Shown in pieces: positions 1-7,435 of a stretch of DNA of 61,827 bases. A program made the translations under genes and the position numbers. Origin of the DNA: Anaerovoracaceae bacterium (GTDB lineage: Bacteria; Bacillota; Clostridia; Peptostreptococcales; Anaerovoracaceae); contig JASBYX010000004.1 of assembly GCA_029983755.1 (NCBI GenBank), positions 1 to 61,827 on the forward strand, written 5' to 3'. Below the pieces are notes generated by a model. It worked only from the letters and a program-made list of their open reading frames with translations, did not search any database and had not been told where the DNA came from. Positions within the stretch are counted from its first letter, which is position 1. Each line of letters opens with the position of its first letter.

Positions 1-97
1 GCGAAAGATGGTTATTGGATAGTAAAGAAATAAAGAATAATAAGTAAATACAAAACTGCAACATAGCCAAGTAAATAGACACATTTTTAACAATATT

Positions 98-407
98 TTA
101 TGGAAAGACAGAATTATTCCTCCTTACAAAGATACGCATTTTGTAAGCTCTAGGAGAGTTATCGTAATCCATATGTATCTGTAAAATATGTTGGCGAATA
201 ACTTGGTTTTCACAAGTGCGAGGAGACGGAGCACAATGATGGTGCTTATAGTATGAGCTACGATTTACTTTAAGAACTCTGCAGAGAGTCTTGATTTTAT
301 ACTGATGACGTAGCTTATGAACAGCCTTTAATCGTTGTTTGAGTGTGGCGTGAATATGACAATCGCTTTTTTTAGTATTTGGTTCTCCTCTTCTAGTCTA
401 ACCATTG
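98..407 (-). pseudogene. Remnant of an IS3-family transposase (orfA end and orfB start)
   Basis: Read on the minus strand, 407 downward gives a leucine-zipper-like orfA tail (RLEEENQILKKAI) that stops. A second frame then gives LKAVHKLRHQYKIKTLCRVL, an SSYYKHHH stretch and an ILQIHMDYDNSPRAYKMR stretch before a stop at 98-100. This is the typical IS3 OrfB N-terminus. The DDE catalytic core that should follow is absent and no terminal inverted repeats were found, so this is a decayed fragment. The two-frame arrangement matches the programmed frameshift of IS3 elements, but here an orfA stop and truncation make it non-functional. Confidence 0.8.
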
Positions 408-457
408 TATATGTATAATGCATTTTAGTTAAAGTTCTTTTGAACTAATGGTGAGAA

Positions 458-1057
458 ATGAATAAAATAAAATTAGCACTGTATATGACATCCTTAGCGA
501 CTATATTTTTGTACATTCTTCCGGATAAAGATAACGTGTTAGTTATCTTTCAATATTTATTGATTATAGTTTCATTTATATTGTTTTCTATAATTATCAT
601 AAAAAATAATGATGGGAAATTTGGAAATGGATTAGTATCATTGATATTGTATTTTGATATGATTTTGTTTGCTGTAGCACTCATAGCTGTATATCTTAAA
701 ACAAATAACATGATAAACAAGTATCAAGAATACTATCTTGCATATGCTATAGAGGTGATCATAATATCTTTCTTTGGATACATTGCACCTAAACTCCCGT
801 TTAATAGGTACATAGGGCTGAGATTGCCATGGATCGTAGTTGATGAAAGTACCTGGATTTATGCCCATAAGATTTGTAGAAAAGAAACAATTCCTTTGTT
901 ATGTGTGGGTACCATCTTATTTATATCTGCACATCTAATATTTAAGAATTTAGATTACATGTATGATGTTGCAGTGGGATTGATTTTAGTGTATATACTC
1001 ATACCTTCCCTTTTATCATTACATTACTTTAGAAAAATGTACGGTAGCAGTAAATAG
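458..1057 (+). CDS. SdpI-family membrane protein
   Basis: A 199-residue integral membrane protein with about six hydrophobic segments (residues 6-22, 27-48, 59-80, 93-111, 146-165, 171-190). Between segments four and five it carries N-R-Y-I-G-L-R-L-P-W followed by W-I-Y-A-H-K. That matches the conserved cytoplasmic loop of the SdpI/YhfL family, whose best known member in Bacillus subtilis gives immunity to the SDP toxin and acts as a signal receptor. No SdpC toxin or SdpR regulator lies next to it, so the partner is unknown. The gene is AT-rich compared with its neighbours and sits beside an IS remnant, which suggests acquisition. The start has a GGTGAG-type ribosome site 5 bases upstream; a TATAAT at 414-419 is the likely -10. 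Confidence 0.7.
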   Translation: MNKIKLALYMTSLATIFLYILPDKDNVLVIFQYLLIIVSFILFSIIIIKNNDGKFGNGLVSLILYFDMILFAVALIAVYLKTNNMINKYQEYYLAYAIEVIIISFFGYIAPKLPFNRYIGLRLPWIVVDESTWIYAHKICRKETIPLLCVGTILFISAHLIFKNLDYMYDVAVGLILVYILIPSLLSLHYFRKMYGSSK

Positions 1058-1171
1058 CATGCAGAAAAGTTCTTTAATCACATATTCCCCACGTCAACAA
1101 TGATTGCGAATTAATGCAGGAAAAAGAAAAAGATGAATTTGTAATTTTCTCTCCAATAACCGCAACTTTTA

Positions 1172-1180
1172 TGTTATAAT
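1172..1180 (+). promoter_or_regulatory. Extended -10 promoter for the pantothenate operon
   Basis: TG-T-TATAAT (1172-1180) is an extended -10 box. No convincing -35 lies 16-18 bases upstream, as is common for extended -10 promoters. Transcription would start near 1187 and produce a leader of about 270 bases before panD. A short hairpin (TCAGAGATAGT / ACTATACTCTGA, 1186-1220) lies right at the 5' end. Confidence 0.55.
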
Positions 1181-1278
1181 ACCCCTCAGAGATAGTATTT
1201 GCGCACAAAACTATACTCTGACCGGAATTTAATAATTTGTAACGGATACCCTAATTAAAACGAGGTGACAAAACCAAT

Positions 1279-1365
1279 ATGGCGAGTACAACACTGATCG
1301 GAGAAGGCAGCGATTGGAAAGTCGGAAAGCACCTAGAGGCGGGGTGTTTTGTTGCGTTATATTAA
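1279..1365 (+). CDS. Possible 28-residue leader peptide upstream of panD
   Basis: An ATG at 1279, preceded by GAGGTGA, opens 28 codons (MASTTLIGEGSDWKVGKHLE, then AGCFVALY) and stops at 1363-1365, ten bases before a terminator hairpin. The arrangement of a small ORF followed by a terminator and then a biosynthetic gene resembles transcription attenuation. The peptide is not rich in one amino acid, however, so the same bases may instead form a structured RNA: CGAUU-GGAA-AGUCG is a GNRA-type hairpin inside it. Either reading is open. Confidence 0.35.
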   Translation: MASTTLIGEGSDWKVGKHLEAGCFVALY

Positions 1366-1374
1366 GGAGCTTAC

Positions 1375-1416
1375 GGGCCGGGTCAGAACAGTTTTGTCAT
1401 GACCCAGCCCTTTTTT
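1375..1416 (+). terminator. Terminator or attenuator in front of panD
   Basis: GGGCCGGGTCA (1375-1385) pairs with TGACCCAGCCC (1400-1410) with one mismatch and is followed by six T. It lies after the promoter and before panD with no full gene between, so it would stop transcription before the operon unless overcome. This is the expected layout of an attenuator or riboswitch. Confidence 0.75.
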
Positions 1417-1455
1417 AATGGAATGGAAAATTTGTGCGCGGAGGAGGATTCTTTA

Positions 1456-1845
1456 ATGAACATTGAAATGCTTCAAGGAAAAATTCACAGAGCTACGGTC
1501 AGGCAGGCGGACCTGTCCTACGTGGGAAGCATCACGGTGGATACCGAGCTTATGGAGAAAGCGGGAATCTGCGAGTATCAGAAGGTTCAAATCGTCGACA
1601 TTGACAATGGCCAGCGCTTTGAAACCTACACCATCGCAGGAGAAGCAGGTAGCGGACAAATTTGCCTGAACGGGGCAGCTGCCAGATGCGTGTCTGTGGG
1701 GGACAAAATAATTATAATGGCTTACTGTCATGTGAGCAGTGAGGAAATAGACTCCCACAAGCCAAAGGTTGTTTTTGTTGATGATGAGAACAAAGTTATT
1801 CGTGTGACAAATTACGAAAAGCACGGAAGATTGGAGGACATGTAA
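1456..1845 (+). CDS. panD: Aspartate 1-decarboxylase (PanD)
   Basis: Makes beta-alanine from aspartate for pantothenate and coenzyme A synthesis. It is a pyruvoyl enzyme that matures by self-cleavage. I chose the ATG at 1456, behind GAGGAGGA, rather than an upstream ATG at 1399 that lies in the terminator loop. With this start the protein has 129 residues and the cleavage pair is exactly Gly24-Ser25 (Y-V-G-S-I-T-V-D), the numbering of the Escherichia coli enzyme; Ser25 becomes the pyruvoyl group. The catalytic-site residues NGAAARCV are present. The stop overlaps the panC start by one base, so the two are translationally coupled. Confidence 0.95.
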   Translation: MNIEMLQGKIHRATVRQADLSYVGSITVDTELMEKAGICEYQKVQIVDIDNGQRFETYTIAGEAGSGQICLNGAAARCVSVGDKIIIMAYCHVSSEEIDSHKPKVVFVDDENKVIRVTNYEKHGRLEDM

Positions 1846-2726
1846 TGGCAGATTTAAAAGAGCGACAAGAAATTAAGGTTGCAAAGACCGTTAAAGAGGT
1901 TCGCCATCAGGTAAAAATCTGGAAGAAGGAAGGTAAGAGCGTAGGCCTGGTGCCCACAATGGGATTTCTCCACGCAGGGCATGGAAGCCTGATAAAAAGA
2001 GCCGTGGCAGAAAACGACGTGGTAATCGTTTCGGATTTTGTGAATCCGACTCAGTTTGGACCAAATGAGGATCTTGAAAGCTATCCAAGGGATTTTGAGG
2101 TGGACAGGAAGTTTTGCCAGGAGCTGGGTGCGGCTATGATCTTCAATCCGGAACCTTCTGAGATGTATGACAATCCTAAGACTTATGTGAATATAGAGGG
2201 ACTTAGCGATGGGCTTTGCGGTGCAAAGAGGCCGATTCATTTCAAGGGCGTGTGCACTGTGGTTTCAAAGCTTTTCAATATTACAGGGGCCGGCCGGGCG
2301 TACTTCGGGGAGAAGGACGCGCAGCAGCTTGCGATTATTAGGAAGATGGTTAAGGATCTCAATTTTGACGTGGAGGTTGTGGGCTGCCCTATCGTGAGAG
2401 AGGCGGACGGCCTTGCAATGTCCTCGAGGAACACATACCTTTCAGGGGATGAGCGAAAGGCGGCTCTATGTCTTTCAAAATCCATAGCTAAGGGCAAGGA
2501 AGTAATTCATAAGGGGATGTCAACAAAACAGCTGATTTCCACAATGTCTCAGGTTATCCAGGGTGAGCCACTTGCGAAAATAGATTATCTTGAGGTTGTG
2601 GATGGAGAGATGCTGAAGCCTGTGGAAATAATTCACGACCCTGTTCTTGTGGCAATGGCTGTGTATATAGGGAAAACAAGACTTATAGATAATTTCTCTT
2701 GGAACCCGGAAGAACCGGAAGTATAG
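1845..2726 (+). CDS. panC: Pantothenate synthetase (pantoate-beta-alanine ligase)
   Basis: Joins pantoate and beta-alanine using ATP to give pantothenate in the cytoplasm. At 293 residues it has the usual family length. It carries the HIGH-like signature T-M-G-F-L-H-A-G-H near residue 40, S-D-F-V-N-P-T-Q-F-G for pantoate binding, FGEKDAQQL, and the KMSKS-equivalent AMSSRNTYL near residue 190. It overlaps panD by one base. panB (ketopantoate hydroxymethyltransferase) and panE are not in the window, so pantoate must come from genes elsewhere or from uptake, which fits the transporter that follows. Confidence 0.95.
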   Translation: MADLKERQEIKVAKTVKEVRHQVKIWKKEGKSVGLVPTMGFLHAGHGSLIKRAVAENDVVIVSDFVNPTQFGPNEDLESYPRDFEVDRKFCQELGAAMIFNPEPSEMYDNPKTYVNIEGLSDGLCGAKRPIHFKGVCTVVSKLFNITGAGRAYFGEKDAQQLAIIRKMVKDLNFDVEVVGCPIVREADGLAMSSRNTYLSGDERKAALCLSKSIAKGKEVIHKGMSTKQLISTMSQVIQGEPLAKIDYLEVVDGEMLKPVEIIHDPVLVAMAVYIGKTRLIDNFSWNPEEPEV

Positions 2727-2763
2727 GAATAGTAGAGAATTAAAACATTTGGAGGAAATTTAA

Positions 2764-3789
2764 ATGACTAACTATAAATCAGAGATCGCTTTGGAGGAAC
2801 AAGCCGGCCTCAGCAAAAATGCTGTAATAAGGGGAATTCAGTGGATCTCCGGCATATTTACAAAATACAACTGGATGATCATCATGGGGCTATCTGTAAT
2901 CGGATTCCTAAAACCCGGCCCATTCCTATGGATCCCGGGACATACTGCTCTTCTCTTAGGCCTTGCCATGTTCGGAATGGGCACAACCATCAAACCGGCA
3001 GATTTTAGAGAAATTCTTAGAAGACCTAAAGAAGTTGTAATTGGCTGCATTGCACAGTTTACGATCATGCCTGTAACCGCATGGATTTTGGCAGTTGCCT
3101 TCAACCTGCCACCGGATCTTGCCCTTGGGGTTATACTGGTTGGATGCTGCCCGGGAGGAACAGCAAGCAATGTCATCACCCACATCGCAAAGGGAGACGT
3201 TGCCCTTTCCGTATCGATGACTATTACTTCAACTTTGATAGCTCCCCTTCTGACTCCTCTGTGGATATTTCTTCTCGCAGACAAGTGGGTGGATGTTTCC
3301 TTTGGAGCCATGTTCAAAACCGTTGTAACAATAATTTTGGTTCCTGTGATTCTTGGAATTCTAACCAACCACTTGATGCACAAGGCAAAGGAAAACGGTG
3401 TGGGGAAAAGCCTTCAAGGTGGAGGTGCAATCCTTCCACTCATATCTTCTGTCGCCATCATCACCTTGATAACAGGAATAGTGGCTACCAATGCAGACAA
3501 AATAATGGAAAGCGGACTTTTGACTCTGGCAGTTGTGGCTATTCACAATCTCTGCGGTCTGCTCCTCGGACTTGGAATTTCCAAGGTTCTCAAAATAAGC
3601 TACAGAAAGGGAACTGCAATATCAATTGAGGTGGGTATGCAAAACAGCGGTCTTGCCATTTCTCTAGCTGCGCTTAACTTTGCCATGAATCCTCTAGCAA
3701 CACTTCCAGGGGCGGTGTTCAGCGTTTGGCACAACTTGACCGGTTCAGTGTTTGCAGGAATTAGGCGAAATCTTGAAAAGAAAAAATGA
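2764..3789 (+). CDS. panS: Bile acid:sodium symporter family transporter, PanS-like
   Basis: A 341-residue membrane protein with about ten hydrophobic helices. It has the family's crossing-helix signature G-C-C-P-G-G-T-A-S-N (near residue 126) and the second one S-I-E-V-G-M-Q-N-S-G (near residue 285), both linked to sodium and substrate binding in this fold. The family includes bile acid importers and the Salmonella ketopantoate/pantoate transporter PanS. Its place 37 bases after panC with AGGAGG in front supports a pantothenate precursor as substrate; that part is inference. The N-terminal 30 residues are a polar extension before the first helix. Confidence 0.75.
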   Translation: MTNYKSEIALEEQAGLSKNAVIRGIQWISGIFTKYNWMIIMGLSVIGFLKPGPFLWIPGHTALLLGLAMFGMGTTIKPADFREILRRPKEVVIGCIAQFTIMPVTAWILAVAFNLPPDLALGVILVGCCPGGTASNVITHIAKGDVALSVSMTITSTLIAPLLTPLWIFLLADKWVDVSFGAMFKTVVTIILVPVILGILTNHLMHKAKENGVGKSLQGGGAILPLISSVAIITLITGIVATNADKIMESGLLTLAVVAIHNLCGLLLGLGISKVLKISYRKGTAISIEVGMQNSGLAISLAALNFAMNPLATLPGAVFSVWHNLTGSVFAGIRRNLEKKK

Positions 3790-3826
3790 TTTACGAAAGA
3801 AAAAGACATTCTGACATAGAATATGT

Positions 3827-3850
3827 AAAAGGTCCCACGCAAACGCATGG
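3827..3850. repeat. Extra half-copy of the panS terminator
   Basis: The 24 bases at 3827-3850 are identical to 3873-3896, the left arm, loop and start of the right arm of the terminator after panS. The copies are 46 bases apart. The first copy lacks the right arm's GACCTTTT and cannot fold into the full hairpin. This is a small tandem duplication next to the operon end. Confidence 0.85.
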
Positions 3851-3872
3851 AAAATCAAATAGATTATAAAAT

Positions 3873-3907
3873 AAAAGGTCCCACGCAAACGCATGGGACC
3901 TTTTAAA
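3873..3907. terminator. Bidirectional terminator between panS and kal
   Basis: AAAAGGTCCCA (3873-3883) pairs perfectly with TGGGACCTTTT (3894-3904). A-rich and T-rich flanks make it usable on both strands, ending panS from the left and kal from the right. Confidence 0.9.
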
Positions 3908-3944
3908 GTACACATAGAATGAATAGATTTGTATCTAAACTATC

Positions 3945-4343
3945 TTATCTCTTGATTCTCTGGCAATCCTTAGGAGTTACGCAAACACCCTTAGCAGTTG
4001 CAACAACCACAGGCTCCTCCATGAAGTCAGCAGCAGAATCGCTGATGTCAGGACGAGTCTTGATTACCTTTCTAGCCTCGAAAACCATCTTTCTTGAAGA
4101 ATTTCCAATTTCAGTGATTTCGCCATAAGCTTCAATATAGTCGCCGGCATAAACCGGAGCCTTGAACTCAACATCGCTATATGCACAGAAAAGACCCTCG
4201 TCTCCGTCGCATTTGATAAGAAGCTCGGTAGCAACATCACCAAATAGGTGAACCATGTGAGCTCCGTCAACTAGATTTCCGCCGTAGTGAGCATCTTTTG
4301 CAGACATTCTCAGTCTCAGTGTTGAAGTGATTTTTTCAGCCAT
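3945..4343 (-). CDS. kal: 3-aminobutyryl-CoA ammonia-lyase (Kal)
   Basis: A 132-residue hotdog-fold protein. In lysine fermentation Kal removes ammonia from L-3-aminobutyryl-CoA, made from lysine by Kce, to give crotonyl-CoA, which then enters butyrate formation. Family-like stretches are R-M-S-A-K-D-A-H-Y-G-G-N-L-V-D-G and F-G-D-V-A-T-E-L, then A-P-V-Y-A-G-D-Y-I-E-A and N-S-S-R-K-M-V-F-E-A. The length agrees with the Fusobacterium enzyme. The start has AAAGGAG seven bases upstream. The location beside kdd and kam genes supports the assignment. It is transcribed divergently from the sigma-54 activator of the cluster, now separated from it by an inserted gene. Confidence 0.85.
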   Translation of the reverse strand: MAEKITSTLRLRMSAKDAHYGGNLVDGAHMVHLFGDVATELLIKCDGDEGLFCAYSDVEFKAPVYAGDYIEAYGEITEIGNSSRKMVFEARKVIKTRPDISDSAADFMEEPVVVATAKGVCVTPKDCQRIKR

Positions 4344-4386
4344 TTCATTTCTCCTTTTTCATTTCAATAAATTATTAACTAACTCT

Positions 4387-4414
4387 ATTATAGCATCCCC
4401 CGAAGACTTGTAAA
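4387..4414 (-). promoter_or_regulatory. Promoter of kal
   Basis: On the minus strand TTTACA (4409-4414) is followed after 16 bases by TATAAT (4387-4392). The -35 box lies inside the left copy of the 171-bp repeat, but the -10 box lies outside it. The right copy at 5133 therefore has only half of this promoter. Confidence 0.65.
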
Positions 4415-4567
4415 GGCATTTGATAATTTTCAGGCAAAACATATACATCGAAGCAGGTATTTTGTTGAACCCGAAGCGGTTCGCAAGGGAAAGAGCTTCC
4501 AACCGCATAATTACTCTTGCATTGAGGTCCCAGTGGTATTACAATATAAACGAACCGTATTATGTTC
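4397..4567. repeat. 171-bp direct repeat, left copy
   Basis: Identical to 5133-5303 except for three single-base differences, with no gaps and a constant offset of 736 bases. The copy contains a sigma-70 promoter reading right and a potential hairpin (GCGGTT / AACCGC). The two copies flank the 126-residue unknown gene. The simplest reading is that the kal-activator intergenic region was duplicated when the gene came in. Confidence 0.97.
4517..4545 (+). promoter_or_regulatory. Promoter in the left repeat copy, driving the inserted gene
   Basis: TTGCAT (4517-4522), a 17-base spacer and TACAAT (4540-4545). The inserted unknown gene starts 112 bases downstream, so it appears to have captured the promoter that belongs to the sigma-54 activator. 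Confidence 0.65.
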
Positions 4568-4657
4568 GCAATTGATTGAGTTTTTAATGATTATAACATT
4601 GATATGAAGGTTGTATAATTTTTAAGAGTGTAATTTCTATGGAAAAGAGGGCTTATC

Positions 4658-5038
4658 ATGGCTAGTTTAGAAAATGACATAATGCTTATAAAACAATCGT
4701 TATACGAACTTGCTGAAAACATGGGAGATTCCCTTACTACTCCAAAATCTTTTAGCTTACTGTGTTTGACTTTTGATATTCCATGGGACTTGCAGAGCAA
4801 GATAGTAGTTGCCTTCAGGAATGTTGAATTGCAGGATTTCGAAGATAAATCGAATGAGGAAATCATATCCGGCCTTCGAAATAAACTGGCGGAAATTCAT
4901 CCTCCGGCTAAGGAGTTTAGCGACGCGGTAATTTTTGCCTTTGCTAGAGTTATATCTGAGCACTATGTGGAAGAATTATTCCCTGTTACAAGTAAGCTTA
5001 AAGATGAATTTTCTGTTAATCCGACCATATCAAAATAA
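4658..5038 (+). CDS. Unknown 126-residue protein inserted between repeat copies
   Basis: I do not recognise this protein. It is acidic, probably all helical, without signal peptide, membrane segment or Cys pairs. The start has AAGAGGG upstream. It is flanked by the two 171-bp repeat copies and ends in its own terminator, so promoter, gene and terminator form a self-contained unit. Nothing in the sequence shows a transposase, so it is more a cargo gene than a mobile element. Base composition is AT-rich like the neighbours on its left. Function cannot be inferred; a role in regulating the adjacent lysine genes or in defence would be guesses. Confidence 0.6.
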   Translation: MASLENDIMLIKQSLYELAENMGDSLTTPKSFSLLCLTFDIPWDLQSKIVVAFRNVELQDFEDKSNEEIISGLRNKLAEIHPPAKEFSDAVIFAFARVISEHYVEELFPVTSKLKDEFSVNPTISK

Positions 5039-5063
5039 TTTATAATTGATAGCTTTATTGAAT

Positions 5064-5108
5064 CGGCAGAGGCAATGAAATTAACAATGCTTTTGCCGGT
5101 TTTTTATG
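5064..5108 (+). terminator. Terminator after the inserted gene
   Basis: CGGCAGAGGCAATG pairs, with small interruptions, with CAATGCTTTTGCCG and is followed by TTTTTT. It separates the inserted gene from the right repeat copy. Confidence 0.8.
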
Positions 5109-5132
5109 TCTTTCTACAGACCCCCCTAAAGA

Positions 5133-5303
5133 CCCCCGAAGACTTGTAAAGGCATTTGATAATTTTCAGGCAAAACATATACATCGAAGCAGGTATTTTG
5201 TTGAACCCGAAGCGGTTCGCAAGGGAAAGAGCTTCTAACCGCATAATTACTCTTGCATTGAGGTCCCAGTGGTATTACAATATAAATGAACCGTTTTATG
5301 TTC
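5133..5303. repeat. 171-bp direct repeat, right copy
   Basis: Second copy of 4397-4567 (three mismatches). It ends 15 bases before the activator start codon. A second AGACCCCC just left of it (from 5127) makes a short direct repeat at the duplication edge. Confidence 0.97.
5253..5281 (+). promoter_or_regulatory. Promoter of the sigma-54 activator gene
   Basis: TTGCAT (5253-5258), a 17-base spacer, TACAAT (5276-5281). The start codon used here (5319) lies 38 bases after the -10 box. An upstream in-frame ATG at 5286 would fall about where transcription begins, which argues against it. Confidence 0.65.
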
Positions 5304-5318
5304 AGAAAAGGATGGAAT

Positions 5319-7433
5319 ATGAAAAAGAATGAAGAAGTAATGCCTTATGGAACCAGGAGGGTGATAGAACCTCAACATGTTCTACCAACTTCCGCATGGA
5401 GACTTGATAACGGCAGAAAGATATATGAGGACGAAATTCGCATAGATGTTAAGACTGTTCACATTGAGGGAACAAGTTTCAAGCAGATTTGTCTGGAAAG
5501 CAACAACAACGAAGAAAAAATCAAGCAGAGGATTATCGACATTGTAATTCGCAGGGGAAAGCTGCACAACCCTGTTACAGACACCGGCGGCCTATTTGAC
5601 GGAGTGGTTTCCGAGATCGGGGAAGATTTTGCAAATGTTAAGGGATTTAAGCCTGGAGATGAGGTTGTGTGCAACGCCAGCCTGGCCAGCGTTCCTCTAT
5701 ACATCGACAAAATAATTTCGATAGACAGGGCTTTCGGCCAAATTGAGGTTGAGGGGTATGCGGTGATAACTGCGGAAGTTCCCCTCGTCCCTAAACCTAA
5801 AGGGGTGCCAACGAATTTGCTTTTGTTTACATTTAATGAGTCCGGAACTCTCTTTAGAATCAGCAATACCGCAGTGGGTAAGAGAAAGATTCTCATAGTG
5901 GGGAATAATCTTCTTTCCAATTTGCTCTTTGGCTACGCTGTAAGAAAGGTGGCGCGTCCGGATGCTGAAATTGTCTGCCTTTTGGATAAGAAGACGGATA
6001 TGGTTCTTCAGGGGGATTCAGTTAATAGACTTATCAAAGAAGTGTTCAGCCAGGTGCATTATGTGGACATCCTCAAACCTCTGGAATGTTTGGAGGGCCT
6101 TGGGGCAGACGGACTCTTTGATGTGAGTGTAAACTGTGCCGACATTCCCGGCGCTGAAACCATCAACATCCTAGCCACGAAAAGTGGTGGAACTGTTGTG
6201 TTTGCAAATCTGATTAACAACTACAATATCGCCCTTTATATCACTGAGTCCATATCAAGGCAACTTGACATAAGGTGTGCCGACGGGTACCTTGAGGCCT
6301 ACGACAATTTTGATATACAGCTTGTCAAGGAACTCATGCCATACGTTTCCGAAGCCGTTGTGACGGATTTAAAAGTCAGCGATGATCCCTCTTATCCTAT
6401 CGGAAGGGAAGATAGACTCCAGATGGTCAGTGGCCAGAGACAGGGCATGGTGGAGGACTTTATATGCGAAAGCAGATCCATGGCAGCGGTTTTGGACGAA
6501 ATCCTAACTGTGAGCAACTACGACTGCAATGTTCTCATAACCGGCGAAACGGGTGTGGGCAAGGAAAAGGTTGCAACCATGATTCACAAAAACAGCGGCA
6601 GGAAGATGCAGCCCTTTGTAAAGGTGAACTGTGCGTCTATTGCACCCAGCCTCATAGAGTCGGAACTCTTCGGGTATGAGAAAGGAGCCTTCACCGGAGC
6701 AAACGAAAAGGGGAAGAAAGGCTATTTTGAGCTTGCGGACAACGGCATCCTGTTTTTGGATGAGATAGGGGAACTTGCTCTTGAGGTCCAGGCGAAGCTT
6801 CTCAGGGTGATTCAAGACGGAGAGTTTTTCAGGGTTGGGGGACACTCCCCAGTAAAATGCAACGTAAGGATAATATCGGCTACCAACAGGGATCTTGAAG
6901 ATATGATTGAAGCCGGGTCATTCAGGCGAGATTTGTACTATAGGCTCAATGTTGTTAGGATCAGGGTGCCAAACCTTGCTGAGCGTGTCAGCGACATTCC
7001 GGCACTTGTGCGTTTCATGCTTGAAAAGTACGGAAGGAAATTTGACATCAAAAGAACCATTGACGATGATGCGGTGGAGTACCTGAAGCAGTCCCCTTGG
7101 CCCGGAAACATCAGAGAGCTTGAAAACGTGGTGCAGCGCCTTATGATAGGCTCAAAAAACGAACGAATCGACCTTCTTGACATAATGAGAGAGCTTCACT
7201 CCGACATATTTGACTCCACAATGACATCCGGTGGTAGCAACAAAATATCTGCCTCCAAGGGGGGTGCGGCTGCTCAGGAGCAGGTGATGGATCTCGAGAA
7301 GATGGTGAATAATTTCGAAAAAAATATTTTGAAATATGCTTGCAGTCAGTTCGGCTCCACGAGAAAGGCGGCAAAGGCTGTGGGCATTTCCCAAACTCAG
7401 CTTGTGAGAAAGAAGAAGAAGTACGGTATATAG
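5319..7433 (+). CDS. Sigma-54-dependent activator with a Kdd-derived sensor domain
   Basis: A 704-residue regulator in three parts. Residues 1-370 match 3,5-diaminohexanoate dehydrogenase (Kdd) end to end: YGTRRVIEPQ, IYEDEIRIDVKT, HNPVTDTGG and a Rossmann-like part. The NAD glycine loop G-G-G-G-K-S-G of Kdd has become G-N-N-L-L-S-N (195-201), and the F-F-S-M-A / G-N-G-Y-T-K motifs are lost, so it is probably not an enzyme. Residues 385-620 are a sigma-54 AAA+ domain with Walker A GETGVGKE (409-416), GAFTGA (456-461) and Walker B LFLDEIGE (478-485). A Fis-type helix-turn-helix ends the protein. It probably senses a lysine pathway intermediate and opens the sigma-54 promoter before kdd. Start 5319 was chosen for its ribosome site and promoter spacing. 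fic follows after two bases. Confidence 0.9.
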   Translation: MKKNEEVMPYGTRRVIEPQHVLPTSAWRLDNGRKIYEDEIRIDVKTVHIEGTSFKQICLESNNNEEKIKQRIIDIVIRRGKLHNPVTDTGGLFDGVVSEIGEDFANVKGFKPGDEVVCNASLASVPLYIDKIISIDRAFGQIEVEGYAVITAEVPLVPKPKGVPTNLLLFTFNESGTLFRISNTAVGKRKILIVGNNLLSNLLFGYAVRKVARPDAEIVCLLDKKTDMVLQGDSVNRLIKEVFSQVHYVDILKPLECLEGLGADGLFDVSVNCADIPGAETINILATKSGGTVVFANLINNYNIALYITESISRQLDIRCADGYLEAYDNFDIQLVKELMPYVSEAVVTDLKVSDDPSYPIGREDRLQMVSGQRQGMVEDFICESRSMAAVLDEILTVSNYDCNVLITGETGVGKEKVATMIHKNSGRKMQPFVKVNCASIAPSLIESELFGYEKGAFTGANEKGKKGYFELADNGILFLDEIGELALEVQAKLLRVIQDGEFFRVGGHSPVKCNVRIISATNRDLEDMIEAGSFRRDLYYRLNVVRIRVPNLAERVSDIPALVRFMLEKYGRKFDIKRTIDDDAVEYLKQSPWPGNIRELENVVQRLMIGSKNERIDLLDIMRELHSDIFDSTMTSGGSNKISASKGGAAAQEQVMDLEKMVNNFEKNILKYACSQFGSTRKAAKAVGISQTQLVRKKKKYGI

Positions 7434-7435
7434 AT

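Noticed and set aside
1..97. Terminal inverted repeat of the IS3 remnant
   Set aside because: No matching end could be found on the other side and the element is cut off at the transposase N-terminus.
3081..3629. A 182-residue frame inside panS
   Set aside because: Its composition (Cys, His, Arg, Asn rich) is typical of an out-of-frame reading of a membrane protein gene.
4480..4512. A riboswitch in the 171-bp repeat (GCGGTT/AACCGC stem)
   Set aside because: The stem lies upstream of the promoter that reads right and is outside the promoter-proximal transcript, so it is unlikely to act as RNA there; a DNA role remains possible.
7340..7435. Longer N-terminus for the Fic protein
   Set aside because: It would overlap the activator by 94 bases, lacks a ribosome site and adds non-family residues; the ATG at 7436 fits the operon.
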